DNA of 64,000 nt from positions 248,001-312,000 of the forward strand of contig JBJOOR010000001.1 in NCBI GenBank assembly GCA_046051225.1. The letters are read 5' to 3'. The notes under the pieces were generated by a model. The model worked only from the letters and a program-made list of their open reading frames with translations, had not been told where the DNA came from and did not search any database. This DNA comes from CAIODY01 sp046051225. GTDB lineage: Bacteria > Bacteroidota > Bacteroidia > Chitinophagales > CAIODY01. Every line of letters starts with the position of its first letter. Within the stretch, counting starts at the first letter, position 1. Of this stretch, positions 26,401-35,231 are shown in pieces. A program made the translations under genes and the position numbers.

Positions 26401-27751
26401 ACTGAATTTTATCTTCGCTTGCCAACATTTTTTTATATTCTTCAATTGTAAAAACGGTTTGGTCATCGGGCAATTCAAATAGTTCAATTTGATTTAAATC
26501 GGATGTAATAATGCCTGTTTTTAAATTCATTTCATACGAACCCATTTCTAACAAACGATGAGCTTTGGCAAGCATTTCACTATTGTTACGCAGTTTTTCG
26601 TCTGCATCTTGTAATTTTATTTCTTGTGTTTTTCTTGCCGTAATATTTCTAAACACACCAAATAGTTTCTCAACTTTTCCATCTTCTTCAACCGCCATTA
26701 CATTTACTTCTAAATAAATTGTTTTACCCGATGTTGATTTAAATTTTCTTATATAATTGTACGGTTTTTTATCAACTAAAATTTGCTGAAATCTTTGCAT
26801 CGAATCTTCAAAATCCTCATCATCAGAATATTGCGCCAATTCTTCGGGGGTAAATTTGAATTGGATACTTGGCATTTCTAATAAACCTGAAATATTAAAA
26901 TCTGTTTCTAGTAATCCATTTTTTAAATCAATAGTATAAGTACCCATTCCTAAATTGGTATGTGCATATTCAATTAATTTCGAATTTTTCAAGCTCTCAT
27001 CCCATTTGGCTTTGCTATCTGTAATATCTTTTACTGTGCCTATCAATTTTATACAAACATTATCTTTAAATATGGGTTTGCAAAATACTTTTAGGCATAT
27101 CGTATTACCATTGGGTAAAACAAACTGCCTTTCTACAACTAAAATTTCTTTAGATGACAATAGTTTTTCTACATTATTTTTTGAGTCTTCTTTTTCGGTT
27201 GGTGCAATAAATTGCTGCAAAAAATCTAATGTAAGCGGTGTATTGCTTGGGGTAATGCCAATCAATTTTTCAAGATTAAATGATGAAGTTATTATTTTGG
27301 TTTTTACATCTACTTCAAATGTTGCCATTTTAAATAACTGAAATGCTTCTTGTAATAATTCAGCTGTATCATTTTTATCTTCGCTAGATTGCGATTTGCA
27401 GTTTTTAAATTTTAATACTACCCATTCATTTACTTTTTGAATTTCAATATCTGCAATAAAAGTACTAGTAAAATGTTGTATAAATTTACTGCTAAGTTTG
27501 GCTGCTATTCCACTGCTAAAAACAGATTCGGCATTTTGTACAATTTCTTTTCCTACTTCATTCGAAAAAAAATCATTCAGTATTTTAGGAGCTTTTTCAA
27601 TACTGGTAATGCCAAATTTTTCGATAAATTTTTTATTCAAAAAATGTGGTTCGAAAATAAATTTATTTTCAATTTTTGAAATATTTGTAAACACACAAAT
27701 ACAATGAGCTGATGAATTAAAATACGCTTGCAAATCAGTGCTTATTTTCAT
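23495..27751 (-). CDS. Multi-PAS hybrid histidine kinase with receiver domain
   Basis: 1418 residues with no signal peptide or membrane segment, so it is probably a cytoplasmic sensor. An N-terminal PAS-like region (1-125) is followed by a chain of about seven PAS units of 120-135 residues. Most have the core MGTYxxDLKT, ITSxLxxxEL, ERKxxTxKGN and GTFRDIT, and they clearly arose by internal duplication. The unit near residue 900-1020 (FRLLFENTPSLYFLLNTDGI) is a classic PAS. HisKA has SHEIRTPLN near 1055, and the HATPase has NLLSNAIKFT, DTGIGIP and GTGLGLT. The REC domain (about 1290-1415) has LLVEDNEINRR, the phospho-acceptor in LILMDIHMPEMNG near 1345, and the Lys in YISKPFNP. It is self-contained, needing an Hpt partner elsewhere. 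folB follows 16 bp downstream. Confidence 0.96.
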   Translation of the reverse strand: MKISTDLQAYFNSSAHCICVFTNISKIENKFIFEPHFLNKKFIEKFGITSIEKAPKILNDFFSNEVGKEIVQNAESVFSSGIAAKLSSKFIQHFTSTFIADIEIQKVNEWVVLKFKNCKSQSSEDKNDTAELLQEAFQLFKMATFEVDVKTKIITSSFNLEKLIGITPSNTPLTLDFLQQFIAPTEKEDSKNNVEKLLSSKEILVVERQFVLPNGNTICLKVFCKPIFKDNVCIKLIGTVKDITDSKAKWDESLKNSKLIEYAHTNLGMGTYTIDLKNGLLETDFNISGLLEMPSIQFKFTPEELAQYSDDEDFEDSMQRFQQILVDKKPYNYIRKFKSTSGKTIYLEVNVMAVEEDGKVEKLFGVFRNITARKTQEIKLQDADEKLRNNSEMLAKAHRLLEMGSYEMNLKTGIITSDLNQIELFELPDDQTVFTIEEYKKMLASEDKIQFERDIINAAETHTKYSSERKLITPKGNIKYIEILAMPVFDENNNLIKIEGTFRNITERKSKEAIIQQTKLELSETIKMLEEAQKLLQMGTYTVDLKTKNITSTLDINELYELPEDNTEFTLADYFKYINKQEVDKAKVIFKKLIDYGTPFSRERKILTAKGNDKYVEITGNPFYEDNCITKITGTFRDITFRKRLEQKLLNTEIKLLEAQNLLRMGTYEMDLLSHKVEHSLELSEILEIDDSRMIQSVEEFINYVHDDDKNATSKHIKALIEGDNVENKVERKMITQKGNIKFLELYTRTITKNNVAVKLYGTFRDITEKKLQEIWMQENQTRLSEASLALKNGTFHFNLNTKMITLSDEVVIILENKMPKFIHILDFFKFIPNQTRSYFFQNFVNIIEQEIPIKQIIKLKFEDNAYRYIDVSGNITTDKKFYKGTFRDITEQHEKDIALIRSEERFRLLFENTPSLYFLLNTDGIIVSVNQYGVDYLGYKKTDLINHHHSILFHPDDKALAAKNLELLKQTNDNFLQWEIRKKKKSGEIIWVKETARVSRNQNDKPIYLLVCEDITSEVQNRILVNKKQEELIKAKERAEVAMVEKQQFTSIMSHEIRTPLNAVIGMTNLLLMENPREDQVVELNTLKFAAENLLVLVNDILDFSKIEAGKVLLEKIPIDLFKLVQNLKGSYQFKADEKGIFINTIMDTEIPKNLLGDPMRLSQILNNLLSNAIKFTDKGFVEISLLRIIHPIENEIKVRFEVSDTGIGIPTEKQKSIFQMFSQANSDTTRKYGGTGLGLTITQKLIQLYRSEIILQSELGKGTTFSFDLIFQISNIKEISTHQQLKLSESNSTFKNVLLVEDNEINRRVTVKFLLKWNLNVDTANNGLEAIAKVETGQYDLILMDIHMPEMNGIDACKIIRQHTDEKIKNIPIIALTAATMDNERVTLIEQGMNDYISKPFNPSDLFNKIYQHIKN

Positions 27752-27874
27752 AGTGATTTTATTTAGTGGTAAATAATAGCTCGATGGCAGAAAAGTAATA
27801 CTCTATTTCGAATAATCATATACGTAAATATGTAAATGATTAGGATTGAAGAAATGATGCAAAGTATAAATGAT

Positions 27875-27882
27875 TATATTTG
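27875..27882 (+). promoter_or_regulatory. -7 promoter box of the RluA-type gene (TATATTTG)
   Basis: TATATTTG lies 6 bp before the ATG at 27889, predicting a leaderless or very short-leader mRNA. It rules out the TTG at 27880 as a start. Confidence 0.6.
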
Positions 27883-27888
27883 CATACG

Positions 27889-28608
27889 ATGAAAAAACTT
27901 GAAATCATTTTTGAAGATAGTGATTATTTGATAGTAAACAAACCTGCTGGAATGCTTACCATTCCTGATAGATTTGATAGCAACATAGCAAATGTATTAA
28001 CCGAGTTAAAAAAAGTACACGACGCTATTTTTGTTGTGCATCGAATTGATAAATATACTAGTGGTGTGTTATGCTTTGCCAAAAATGAAGCAGCACACAA
28101 GCATTTAAGCATACAATTTGAACAGCATACTTTGCAAAAAACTTATTGGGCATTGGTTCATGGCGAAACACCAGAATCGGGTATTATTGATTATAAAATA
28201 ATAGAAGACCCATCGAAAGCTGGCAGAATGGAAGCTAGTGAAAAATATGGGAAGGCAGCCGTTACAAGATTTAAAACCATACAGCATTTTGGCAACAGTA
28301 TTTCATTAGTTGAGACATATCCTGAAACGGGTAGAACACATCAAATTAGGGTTCATTTTTTGGCCATTGGTCATCCGCTTTTAGTAGATGAAATATATGG
28401 CAGTGCCGAGCCTTTTCTATTATCAACTGTAAAACGAAAATATAAATTAAGTAAATTGCAAGAAGCCGAAAAGCCACTAATGGAAAGGCTTACACTACAT
28501 GCAGTGCAAATTGAATTTAATCATATTAAAAACGAAAAACCATTAATAGTAAAAGCGGCATTGCCTAAAGATTTTGCTGCTGTGATTAAACAACTTGAAA
28601 AAATATAA
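27889..28608 (+). CDS. RluA-family pseudouridine synthase
   Basis: 239 residues from the ATG at 27889. It begins directly with the catalytic domain (LIVNKPAGMLTIPDR), without the S4 domain many RluA-type enzymes carry. The catalytic Asp lies in HRIDKYTSGVLCFAK. ETGRTHQIRVHFLAIGHPLL is the second conserved block. It isomerises uridine to pseudouridine in rRNA or tRNA; the site cannot be told from sequence. The next gene begins with no gap after its stop. Confidence 0.93.
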   Translation: MKKLEIIFEDSDYLIVNKPAGMLTIPDRFDSNIANVLTELKKVHDAIFVVHRIDKYTSGVLCFAKNEAAHKHLSIQFEQHTLQKTYWALVHGETPESGIIDYKIIEDPSKAGRMEASEKYGKAAVTRFKTIQHFGNSISLVETYPETGRTHQIRVHFLAIGHPLLVDEIYGSAEPFLLSTVKRKYKLSKLQEAEKPLMERLTLHAVQIEFNHIKNEKPLIVKAALPKDFAAVIKQLEKI

Positions 28609-29244
28609 ATGACGCAACAGCATTTAGCCGATATTTTAAAAAAGCATATTCCCGAAATTGCATGTATGGAAATTGCCCAGCTTATTTTATTTCATAAAGT
28701 TCATCTTACCATAAAATGGAATAGACAAACTAAGCTAGGCGACTATAGAGCACCCCGAAAAGGCGAACAGCACCGCATTACAATTAATCATGCTTTAAAT
28801 AAATATAATTTTTTAATTACATTGGTTCATGAATTAGCACATCTTACAACGCACGAAAAATTTGGATACAAAGTAGCTTCGCATGGTATTGAATGGAAAA
28901 ATGAATTTAAATTATTAATGCAACCATTTTTGTTTCATCAACCCGTTTTTCCAGACGATATTCGATTGGCTTTGCTAGCTTATATGCAAAACCCTAAAGC
29001 TGCCAGCTGCGGCGATGTAAAGCTTATGCAGGTTTTAAACAATTATAATCTTCAAAAAAATAAATTGGTAAACGAATTAAGTTTGGGTACTCATTTTTCA
29101 TTAAATACCGAAAGCCGTATTTTTAGATTAGATAAAAAATTACGAAAAAATTATTTGTGTAAAGAAATAAAAAGTGGTTTAAACTATCGTGTTAGCCCTG
29201 TAGCCGAAGTTACTAAAATTTACACTGCTGATAATTTACAATAA
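28609..29244 (+). CDS. SprT-like zinc-metalloprotease domain protein
   Basis: 211 residues. The metal motif is VHELAHLTTHEKFG near residue 80, preceded by a beta-rich PRKGEQHRITINHALNKYN segment, and GIEWKNEFKLLMQPFLF follows, as in SprT-like proteins related to Spartan. No zinc-ribbon Cys pair is seen at the end, so the C-terminal zinc motif found in some relatives is absent. The ATG follows the stop of the pseudouridine synthase gene directly (zero spacing), so the two are coupled. Its 3' end overlaps the convergent 29.2 kb gene by 25 bp. Confidence 0.88.
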   Translation: MTQQHLADILKKHIPEIACMEIAQLILFHKVHLTIKWNRQTKLGDYRAPRKGEQHRITINHALNKYNFLITLVHELAHLTTHEKFGYKVASHGIEWKNEFKLLMQPFLFHQPVFPDDIRLALLAYMQNPKAASCGDVKLMQVLNNYNLQKNKLVNELSLGTHFSLNTESRIFRLDKKLRKNYLCKEIKSGLNYRVSPVAEVTKIYTADNLQ

Positions 29245-29804
29245 ATTAACCATGCTTCAAGTGCTTGTTGTTCAACAGTTTCAATATTATTAGCACTTTT
29301 ATGAATTGCCAATTTCAAGAATCCTTGTTGCTTTACTTTTAATTTTATTTGCTCAATATTTAAGGATTGAATGCTGGTGTATGTGTCATCAACATGATGT
29401 TGCCATAAATTTTCATTCATAAAAATCAATACATCTTTAAATTCCTCTTTGTAAATATTTTGCAATATATAGGGCAGATATTGGTTTAAAAAAATGCCTT
29501 TTAGCAAAAAGAAAAAATTTATTTGACTGCCCCACAAAAAAAATATTCTGAAAGCAAAAATATTTTCGATGCTAAAAATGCAAGGAAAATCTACCATTAC
29601 CCAAGGCAAATTATTATAATTTTCGCCTTTTGATATTTTTGGATTTTGAAATTGTAAAGTTGAATTAAGGCAGCTTGGCGTTAGCTTTATGGCTTCTATT
29701 ATTTGGCTATTTGCCATATATATTTTTGCTATTACCTCTTTTTTATGCAAAAACATATTGGTGTTGCACCAAATAGATTTTTGCGGAGCTGAAAGTGAAA
29801 TCAT
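29220..29804 (-). CDS. Hypothetical protein, Bacteroidota-type
   Basis: 194 residues. The N-terminal half has a strand-rich segment (QIIEAIKLTPSCLNSTLQFQ; WVMVDFPCIFSIENIFAFRI) that looks like a soluble core. The C-terminal half is helical (EQIKLKVKQQGFLKLAIHKS). No known motif, signal peptide or membrane segment is certain, though FFLWGSQINFFFLLKGIF is hydrophobic. It overlaps the convergent SprT-like gene by 25 bp at the 3' ends. I cannot name a function. Confidence 0.7.
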   Translation of the reverse strand: MISLSAPQKSIWCNTNMFLHKKEVIAKIYMANSQIIEAIKLTPSCLNSTLQFQNPKISKGENYNNLPWVMVDFPCIFSIENIFAFRIFFLWGSQINFFFLLKGIFLNQYLPYILQNIYKEEFKDVLIFMNENLWQHHVDDTYTSIQSLNIEQIKLKVKQQGFLKLAIHKSANNIETVEQQALEAWLIYCKLSAV

Positions 29805-29860
29805 TTTTTTTATATAGATTTGCTAAATAAAATATTCGCAACAATAAAAACTAAATTATT

Positions 29861-30409
29861 ATGACTACAAAATTTTTCAACGTATTAGCGGTAACAATTT
29901 TATCGGCTACAGTTTTTTTCTCTTCTTGTAAAAAGGAAATTGATGCATCATTTACTAAAGATTTTGATGGTGTAAATTTTACATTAGATTCTACTTCACA
30001 TGTTGGTTCGTTTTCAATTGCTGGAACTGATGTAGTTACAAACATCTCTCAATTAGCTTCTGATAAGGGTTTTGATATTAGCAAAATTAAAAAAGTAGTT
30101 TTAAAAACTTGTACATTAACTATTAATGATACTACAAGTTTACCAGTTACATTTAATGTATTAGATAGTATGTATGCTCAACTTTCGGGTACTGGGTTAT
30201 CAACTTTAAAAGTAGGTAGCAAAAACCCAATTGCTCATACTGGCTTAACATCACTTACATTAGATATGAATAATACAGATGTGGCGGCTTATGTAAAAGC
30301 TTCAAAATTTAATTTTGTGGTAGGTGGTGCTAATAATGCTGCTATTGCACATAAAGTGCCTATGACGGCTAAACTTTCATTTGAAATTACTGCTACTATC
30401 GTTAAATAA
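29861..30409 (+). CDS. Hypothetical lipoprotein
   Basis: 182 residues. A lipoprotein signal ends in LSATVFFSSC followed by KKEIDAS, so it is an outer- or inner-membrane-anchored lipoprotein. The rest is a single beta-rich domain (GVNFTLDSTSHVGSFSIAGT, KVVLKTCTLTINDTTSLPVT, AKLSFEITATIVK) like small Ig-fold surface proteins. No relatives are recognised. It has its own strong terminator and is divergent from the gene at 29.8 kb. Confidence 0.8.
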   Translation: MTTKFFNVLAVTILSATVFFSSCKKEIDASFTKDFDGVNFTLDSTSHVGSFSIAGTDVVTNISQLASDKGFDISKIKKVVLKTCTLTINDTTSLPVTFNVLDSMYAQLSGTGLSTLKVGSKNPIAHTGLTSLTLDMNNTDVAAYVKASKFNFVVGGANNAAIAHKVPMTAKLSFEITATIVK

Positions 30410-30426
30410 TTTTTCTGTTTGAAAAT

Positions 30427-30464
30427 AAAAAGGGCTGAACTTAAATTTAAGTTCAGCCCTTTTT
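30427..30464. terminator. Bidirectional intrinsic terminator after the 30.4 kb lipoprotein gene
   Basis: AAAAAGGGCTGAACTTAAA (30427-30445) pairs with TTTAAGTTCAGCCCTTTTT (30446-30464), giving an uninterrupted 19-bp stem. It serves the lipoprotein gene and the convergent large T9SS gene ending at 30488. Confidence 0.93.
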
Positions 30465-30487
30465 ATTTTATATATTATAGTAAAAAA

Positions 30488-33400
30488 TTATTCTTGCTTA
30501 ATAATTTTCTTAACCACCATTCCATCATTCGTTTTTATAAATAAAATATATTGCCCTGCCGCCAAACCTTCTGCATTCAGGCTTAATTTATGGCTACCAA
30601 TCACTTTATTTTCATCCATTAATGTATTTAATAATTGACCTTGAACATTGAGCAATAATATTTTTACATCTTTCATTTCAGTTAAATTAAATTCGATACT
30701 TGTATTTTGTTGAAATGGATTGGGATAAATTTTTAAATCAATTGCACTTGATATTTCATCAATACCAGTTGATAAAACATAAACTACCACATCATCAGTG
30801 CTCGAACAACCATTTGCATCAATGCCTGTAACTACATAAGTAGTAGTAGATGTAGGGTTGGCCTGAACACTTGAACCAAAAGTTGTACTTAAGCCATAAG
30901 GTGGCGACCAAATAAAATTAGAAGCTCCGCCTGCTGACAACGATACAGGAACATTGTTGAAACAAAATACATCCGAGCCTGCATTAATAATTGGTTCAGG
31001 ATTTACAGTTACTACAATTTGATCGGTAGAAAAGCAGCCTTTCGCATCAGTAGCTGTTACGGTGTAGGTTTCGGAAGCTGTAATATTTACAGTTGGGTTT
31101 GCAATTGTTGCGCTAGTTAATCCTGCCGATGGCGTCCAAAGATACGTTAGTCCTGGTGTTGCAGGTGCTCCAATTATTGCATTTGCTTGTTTACAATAAG
31201 TAATATTTGACCCAGCATTGGCAATAGGCAATGGGTGAACGGTTATTTTTACTGAATCGGTTTTAACACAACCATTACCATCAGAGGCTGTTACAAAATA
31301 AGTAGTAGTAGTAGTTGGTAATATCACAAATGGGTTTGAACTAGTAGAGGACGATAAAAAATTATTAGGCGTCCATTGATATGAATATGGCATAGAGCCG
31401 CCGCTTAATGTAGGAACACCACCAATATATGCTGAATATCCTTGGCATACATCAATATCTTTTCCAGCATCAATTTTAAATGCTGCCGAACCACCTGGTC
31501 CTGTAACTGCTGTTGAATCTGTTTTTGAACAGCCCGATGCATCAATTATTGTTACTGAATATTTTCCATTACAAGCATTTATAATAGAATCATTATGAGT
31601 ACCGTTAGACCAATTGTAATTAAATGGCGAAGAGCCACCTGTTATTACCGTAGCAATATTTCCATTACATAATCCACAAGTGGTATTGCTTGATAACAAA
31701 GATAACGACAATGAATTGGGTTGAGTAATAATAACGCTATCCAATTTATTGCATCCTAATGCATCAGTAATGTACACCATATATTTATTAGGTGCTAAAT
31801 TTGTAATTGGATTTACACTTGATGTAGGCGATGTTCCCCATAGTACTAAAGGGTTCGTACCACCTGTAATAGATATGGAAGCCGAGCCATTTGCTAAGCC
31901 ATTACAAGTAATATTTGTAGATGATAATGTATAAGAAATAGGTGTATCGGCAGTTACCACAACGGTATCAGTTGCAGTACATGCATTATTATCTGAAACA
32001 GTTAAAATATAAGCCGTAGTTACACTTGGTGCTACTGATGGATTAGGTGATGTACTGCTGGTTATAAATCCTATGGCAGGTGTCCAATTATAAGTATAAG
32101 GTATAGAGCCATTTATTGCTGCTGGCAAACCACCTATAATTGCAGGACTCGAAATACCACAAGTTATTTTATCTACTCCTGCAAAGGCAGTAGGATTGGG
32201 TGTAATTGATATTGTGATAGTATCGTTAGTAGGACAATTAGCTGGATTATTTGCTACCAATATATAAGTAGTAGTACTAGTAATATTCACTGTTGGATTA
32301 GGTTTATTAGGATTGCTTAAACCAACAGATGGCGTCCATTGATAAGTTAATCCGCCTTGGGCATTTAAAGTGGTAATAGCACCAAAACAAAGTGCAGTAT
32401 CATGTCCTGCCATTGCTTGTGTTTGTTGATAAACCTTAATAGGTATTGTATCGTGCATATAAAATTCGCAATACAACCTTGGTAAACTATCGGTAAAACC
32501 AATTTTTAAAGTAAATGAATTGCTTACAGGCGCTGTAGTGGTTAGCGTTAATGTACCACCATTACCATTTTTTTTAGGTGTTAATACTGCATTGTTTTGG
32601 TCGGTAATAAAATATTTTCTTCCTGCTACTGTGCTATGCACAAGAGCTGTAATATGACTACCCGAGCAAACTGTATCAGATACTACAGTTACTAAGTTTG
32701 TATCTGCTACATCTTCAATAAGCACATCATCTAATGATACATTTTGAATAGCATTAGTATGCGCTCTGAACTTCAATTTTACATCAGGTTGATGGGCATA
32801 AGCATCTAAACAAACCTGAAATTGAAACCATCCAGCAGTCGATGCGGTATTGCTTAGAATATTGATAGAATCAATTTGTGTATAGGTAATTCCACCATTT
32901 ATTGAAATATATGGCTTAATATAAGCACCTGCACTTGCAAACGCATATTGATCTAACCAAAATTTTAATGAAGGATGATTTAATGAACTAAAATCTAAAC
33001 AAGGGCTTATCAAATCGGCTTCATTATTGGCAGCATGATTATAAGAAAAATTTGCAAAGCCACTTCCTGTATGCGGTCCAGTTAACCATGGAGAGCCTGT
33101 CATAGCACCTAAATTTATGTTCCAATTATCTATACCCACCACAGGACTACTTAGCCAATATATACCTGTTATGGTATCAAAAGATTGATGGTGAGGAAAA
33201 ATATTGATAACTGGTTGTTTTACAAAATTAATTGAATCTGCATCGTTAAATGGGTCTCCATCATTAGGCATTGTAGTAAATACTTTCAGTGCATAATAAC
33301 CTACCGTGGTATTAAAATGACTTAACGGAAAAGTAAATGTAAAAGAATCATTAAAAGCTAAATTAGCTGGCAATGTATAAATTTCATTAAATAATGGAAT

Positions 33401-34954
33401 TGAGTTTAATTTAAAATTTAATGGTATTTGAGTTCCTGCTAAAAGCGTATTACAACCTGTATTTTGAAATACAGCTACAACCGAATCGGAACCTACAACA
33501 CAATTACTTGATGGATTTAATATTCTTACAGTAGTTAAATCAATTGGTGGATTGGGTCCTATTCTGATATTATCAATAAAGGCATTATCGCCTGGTTTCA
33601 ATGGAGCTAAAGTAAGCGTATCATACTTGTTTCTACTTTCAAAAGTAAGATTAAATGCTGTGCCTATAAAACTTTGAAGATTTATGGTATAACGAATAAA
33701 TGGATCTAACGATGTTCCTATATTAGCAATAGTAGGATGATAAGTTGGACTTACTTGCACTCCATTTACCAACACCCTAAAACTACTATACTTTTCATCG
33801 TATGTTGCAGTTTGCTTTAAATCAAATTTTAACAACATGCCACAATGCAAATTGGCAGTATCAGTAGCATCCACACAATAATCTAACGTACTACTCGAGC
33901 TTTGATTCATTGTCCATTCTGTTCCTAATGTGGGAGTGATAAACGAATTTCCACTTGAACCAGTCATCAAAAAACCATTAGTGCTATTATGTGCAGCAAA
34001 AGGACAAACAAAACTTTGAGCCTGCGAAGCATTATAAGTTCTTGCCGCAATTGATAATGCACCCGAATTAAAATCTTCGATAAATGGAAACGAATTGATT
34101 AATAAATAGTGGTTAATAAATCTATGTATGGTATCATTTACACTGTTAGAATCAACAATAGGAGGTGTAAAGGGAACAAGTAGACCAATAATATCTACTG
34201 AATTAACACCAGCAGTGCTAAAATCTCCTTTTGTTGTAAAAGTGTAGTTATATTGTGATTGCGGCAAAATAGTATCATTTACTAATTCGCTAGCTGTTGA
34301 AAAACCATTGTTTATATTGAATTTAGCAGTAAACGAAAAAATTGTATCTACGCCACCATTAAAAAAAATTGCAGATACTGTTTCTTGATTTGTTAAACCA
34401 CAGCTGCTAGTTGGGGTTATTAAACTTTGAACGCCTAAATCCTTTGAATATGGTGATGCTATTGTAATGACATAATCTTCCGTTTCTCCCGATCCAAAAG
34501 TTGTACAGGCATCAACTGCTCCATTTATGTTACCTACAGATCTTGAGCGAACTCTCATGTAAGTAGTACCAGTTAATGCATTAGTTGGCACAACAATATT
34601 TGCTAAACCTGAATTACCACTTGTATATGGCTGAACCCATTCATAAGTATCAAAAACTCCATTTTGGTCAAAATCAATCCAAACAGAAACAATTGCCGAA
34701 CCACTAGTAGTCAAAACTGTAACAGGATAAGTAACTCCTGGAGAAAGAGTGGTGGTCATATTATAAAATAAGTACCACGGGGAACTAGGCATACATCCTG
34801 TTGAATTATTCAACGTATTTAAAGTAACATTGGATATGCATGCAACGGGTGTTGTATGATTATTTGAAGGAGAACAATACGGATACCCTGGTGGCTGTGC
34901 TTTTACAGCTATTGCCATCATCAATGCAATACAGATAAATAAGATTTTTTTCAT
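30488..34954 (-). CDS. Large T9SS-exported repeat protein with GEVED domain
   Basis: 1488 residues. A signal peptide (MKKILFICIALMMAIAVKA) is followed by a GEVED domain (VSVWIDFDQNGVFDTYEW; YMRVRSRSVG; GSGETEDYVITI). Next come several beta-sandwich domains of MAM/cohesin-like look (HQSFDTITGIYWLSSP, PCLDFSSLNHPSLKFWLDQY). At least seven Ig/PKD-like modules follow, with words such as TTTTYFVTASDGNGCVKTDS and TPSAGLTSATIANPTVNITA. The last ~75 residues form a type A T9SS sorting domain (IYPNPFQQNTSIEFNLTEMK, GQYILFIKT). It is probably a cell-surface adhesin or binding protein. The gene has a consensus promoter 85-115 bp upstream and shares its terminator with the convergent lipoprotein gene. 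Confidence 0.93.
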   Translation of the reverse strand: MKKILFICIALMMAIAVKAQPPGYPYCSPSNNHTTPVACISNVTLNTLNNSTGCMPSSPWYLFYNMTTTLSPGVTYPVTVLTTSGSAIVSVWIDFDQNGVFDTYEWVQPYTSGNSGLANIVVPTNALTGTTYMRVRSRSVGNINGAVDACTTFGSGETEDYVITIASPYSKDLGVQSLITPTSSCGLTNQETVSAIFFNGGVDTIFSFTAKFNINNGFSTASELVNDTILPQSQYNYTFTTKGDFSTAGVNSVDIIGLLVPFTPPIVDSNSVNDTIHRFINHYLLINSFPFIEDFNSGALSIAARTYNASQAQSFVCPFAAHNSTNGFLMTGSSGNSFITPTLGTEWTMNQSSSSTLDYCVDATDTANLHCGMLLKFDLKQTATYDEKYSSFRVLVNGVQVSPTYHPTIANIGTSLDPFIRYTINLQSFIGTAFNLTFESRNKYDTLTLAPLKPGDNAFIDNIRIGPNPPIDLTTVRILNPSSNCVVGSDSVVAVFQNTGCNTLLAGTQIPLNFKLNSIPLFNEIYTLPANLAFNDSFTFTFPLSHFNTTVGYYALKVFTTMPNDGDPFNDADSINFVKQPVINIFPHHQSFDTITGIYWLSSPVVGIDNWNINLGAMTGSPWLTGPHTGSGFANFSYNHAANNEADLISPCLDFSSLNHPSLKFWLDQYAFASAGAYIKPYISINGGITYTQIDSINILSNTASTAGWFQFQVCLDAYAHQPDVKLKFRAHTNAIQNVSLDDVLIEDVADTNLVTVVSDTVCSGSHITALVHSTVAGRKYFITDQNNAVLTPKKNGNGGTLTLTTTAPVSNSFTLKIGFTDSLPRLYCEFYMHDTIPIKVYQQTQAMAGHDTALCFGAITTLNAQGGLTYQWTPSVGLSNPNKPNPTVNITSTTTYILVANNPANCPTNDTITISITPNPTAFAGVDKITCGISSPAIIGGLPAAINGSIPYTYNWTPAIGFITSSTSPNPSVAPSVTTAYILTVSDNNACTATDTVVVTADTPISYTLSSTNITCNGLANGSASISITGGTNPLVLWGTSPTSSVNPITNLAPNKYMVYITDALGCNKLDSVIITQPNSLSLSLLSSNTTCGLCNGNIATVITGGSSPFNYNWSNGTHNDSIINACNGKYSVTIIDASGCSKTDSTAVTGPGGSAAFKIDAGKDIDVCQGYSAYIGGVPTLSGGSMPYSYQWTPNNFLSSSTSSNPFVILPTTTTTYFVTASDGNGCVKTDSVKITVHPLPIANAGSNITYCKQANAIIGAPATPGLTYLWTPSAGLTSATIANPTVNITASETYTVTATDAKGCFSTDQIVVTVNPEPIINAGSDVFCFNNVPVSLSAGGASNFIWSPPYGLSTTFGSSVQANPTSTTTYVVTGIDANGCSSTDDVVVYVLSTGIDEISSAIDLKIYPNPFQQNTSIEFNLTEMKDVKILLLNVQGQLLNTLMDENKVIGSHKLSLNAEGLAAGQYILFIKTNDGMVVKKIIKQE

Positions 34955-35042
34955 TGTAAAAATTATTTTGTTTTAAGGTAATGCAACCATTAGGTTAAGT
35001 TGCTTGTCTATAGTTTTAATTAATTGAATAGTTTGTAACATC

Positions 35043-35072
35043 CAAAGTTAAAAGCAATATTGTCAATTCCAA
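35043..35072 (-). promoter_or_regulatory. Promoter of the large T9SS gene
   Basis: On the minus strand TTG (35072-35070), a 19-bp spacer and TAACTTTG (35050-35043) match the -33/-7 consensus. The predicted leader is about 85 nt. Confidence 0.65.
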
Positions 35073-35231
35073 AATATTTTTAGTGCTTTTTTATTTTGAT
35101 ATTTAATGAAAATTATTCACTTTTGAACATTCAAAAAAACTAAAGATTAAACCAAAACAAAAATTATAAGCCTATAGCATAAAATCTCTACACTTAAAAG
35201 CATTTTATTTTTCAAATTAAATTTTAAAATC

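Noticed and set aside
23495..27751. Possible CRISPR or tandem-repeat array
   Set aside because: The repeats are ~400 bp diverged copies of PAS domains in one open frame, with no short identical direct repeats and spacers.
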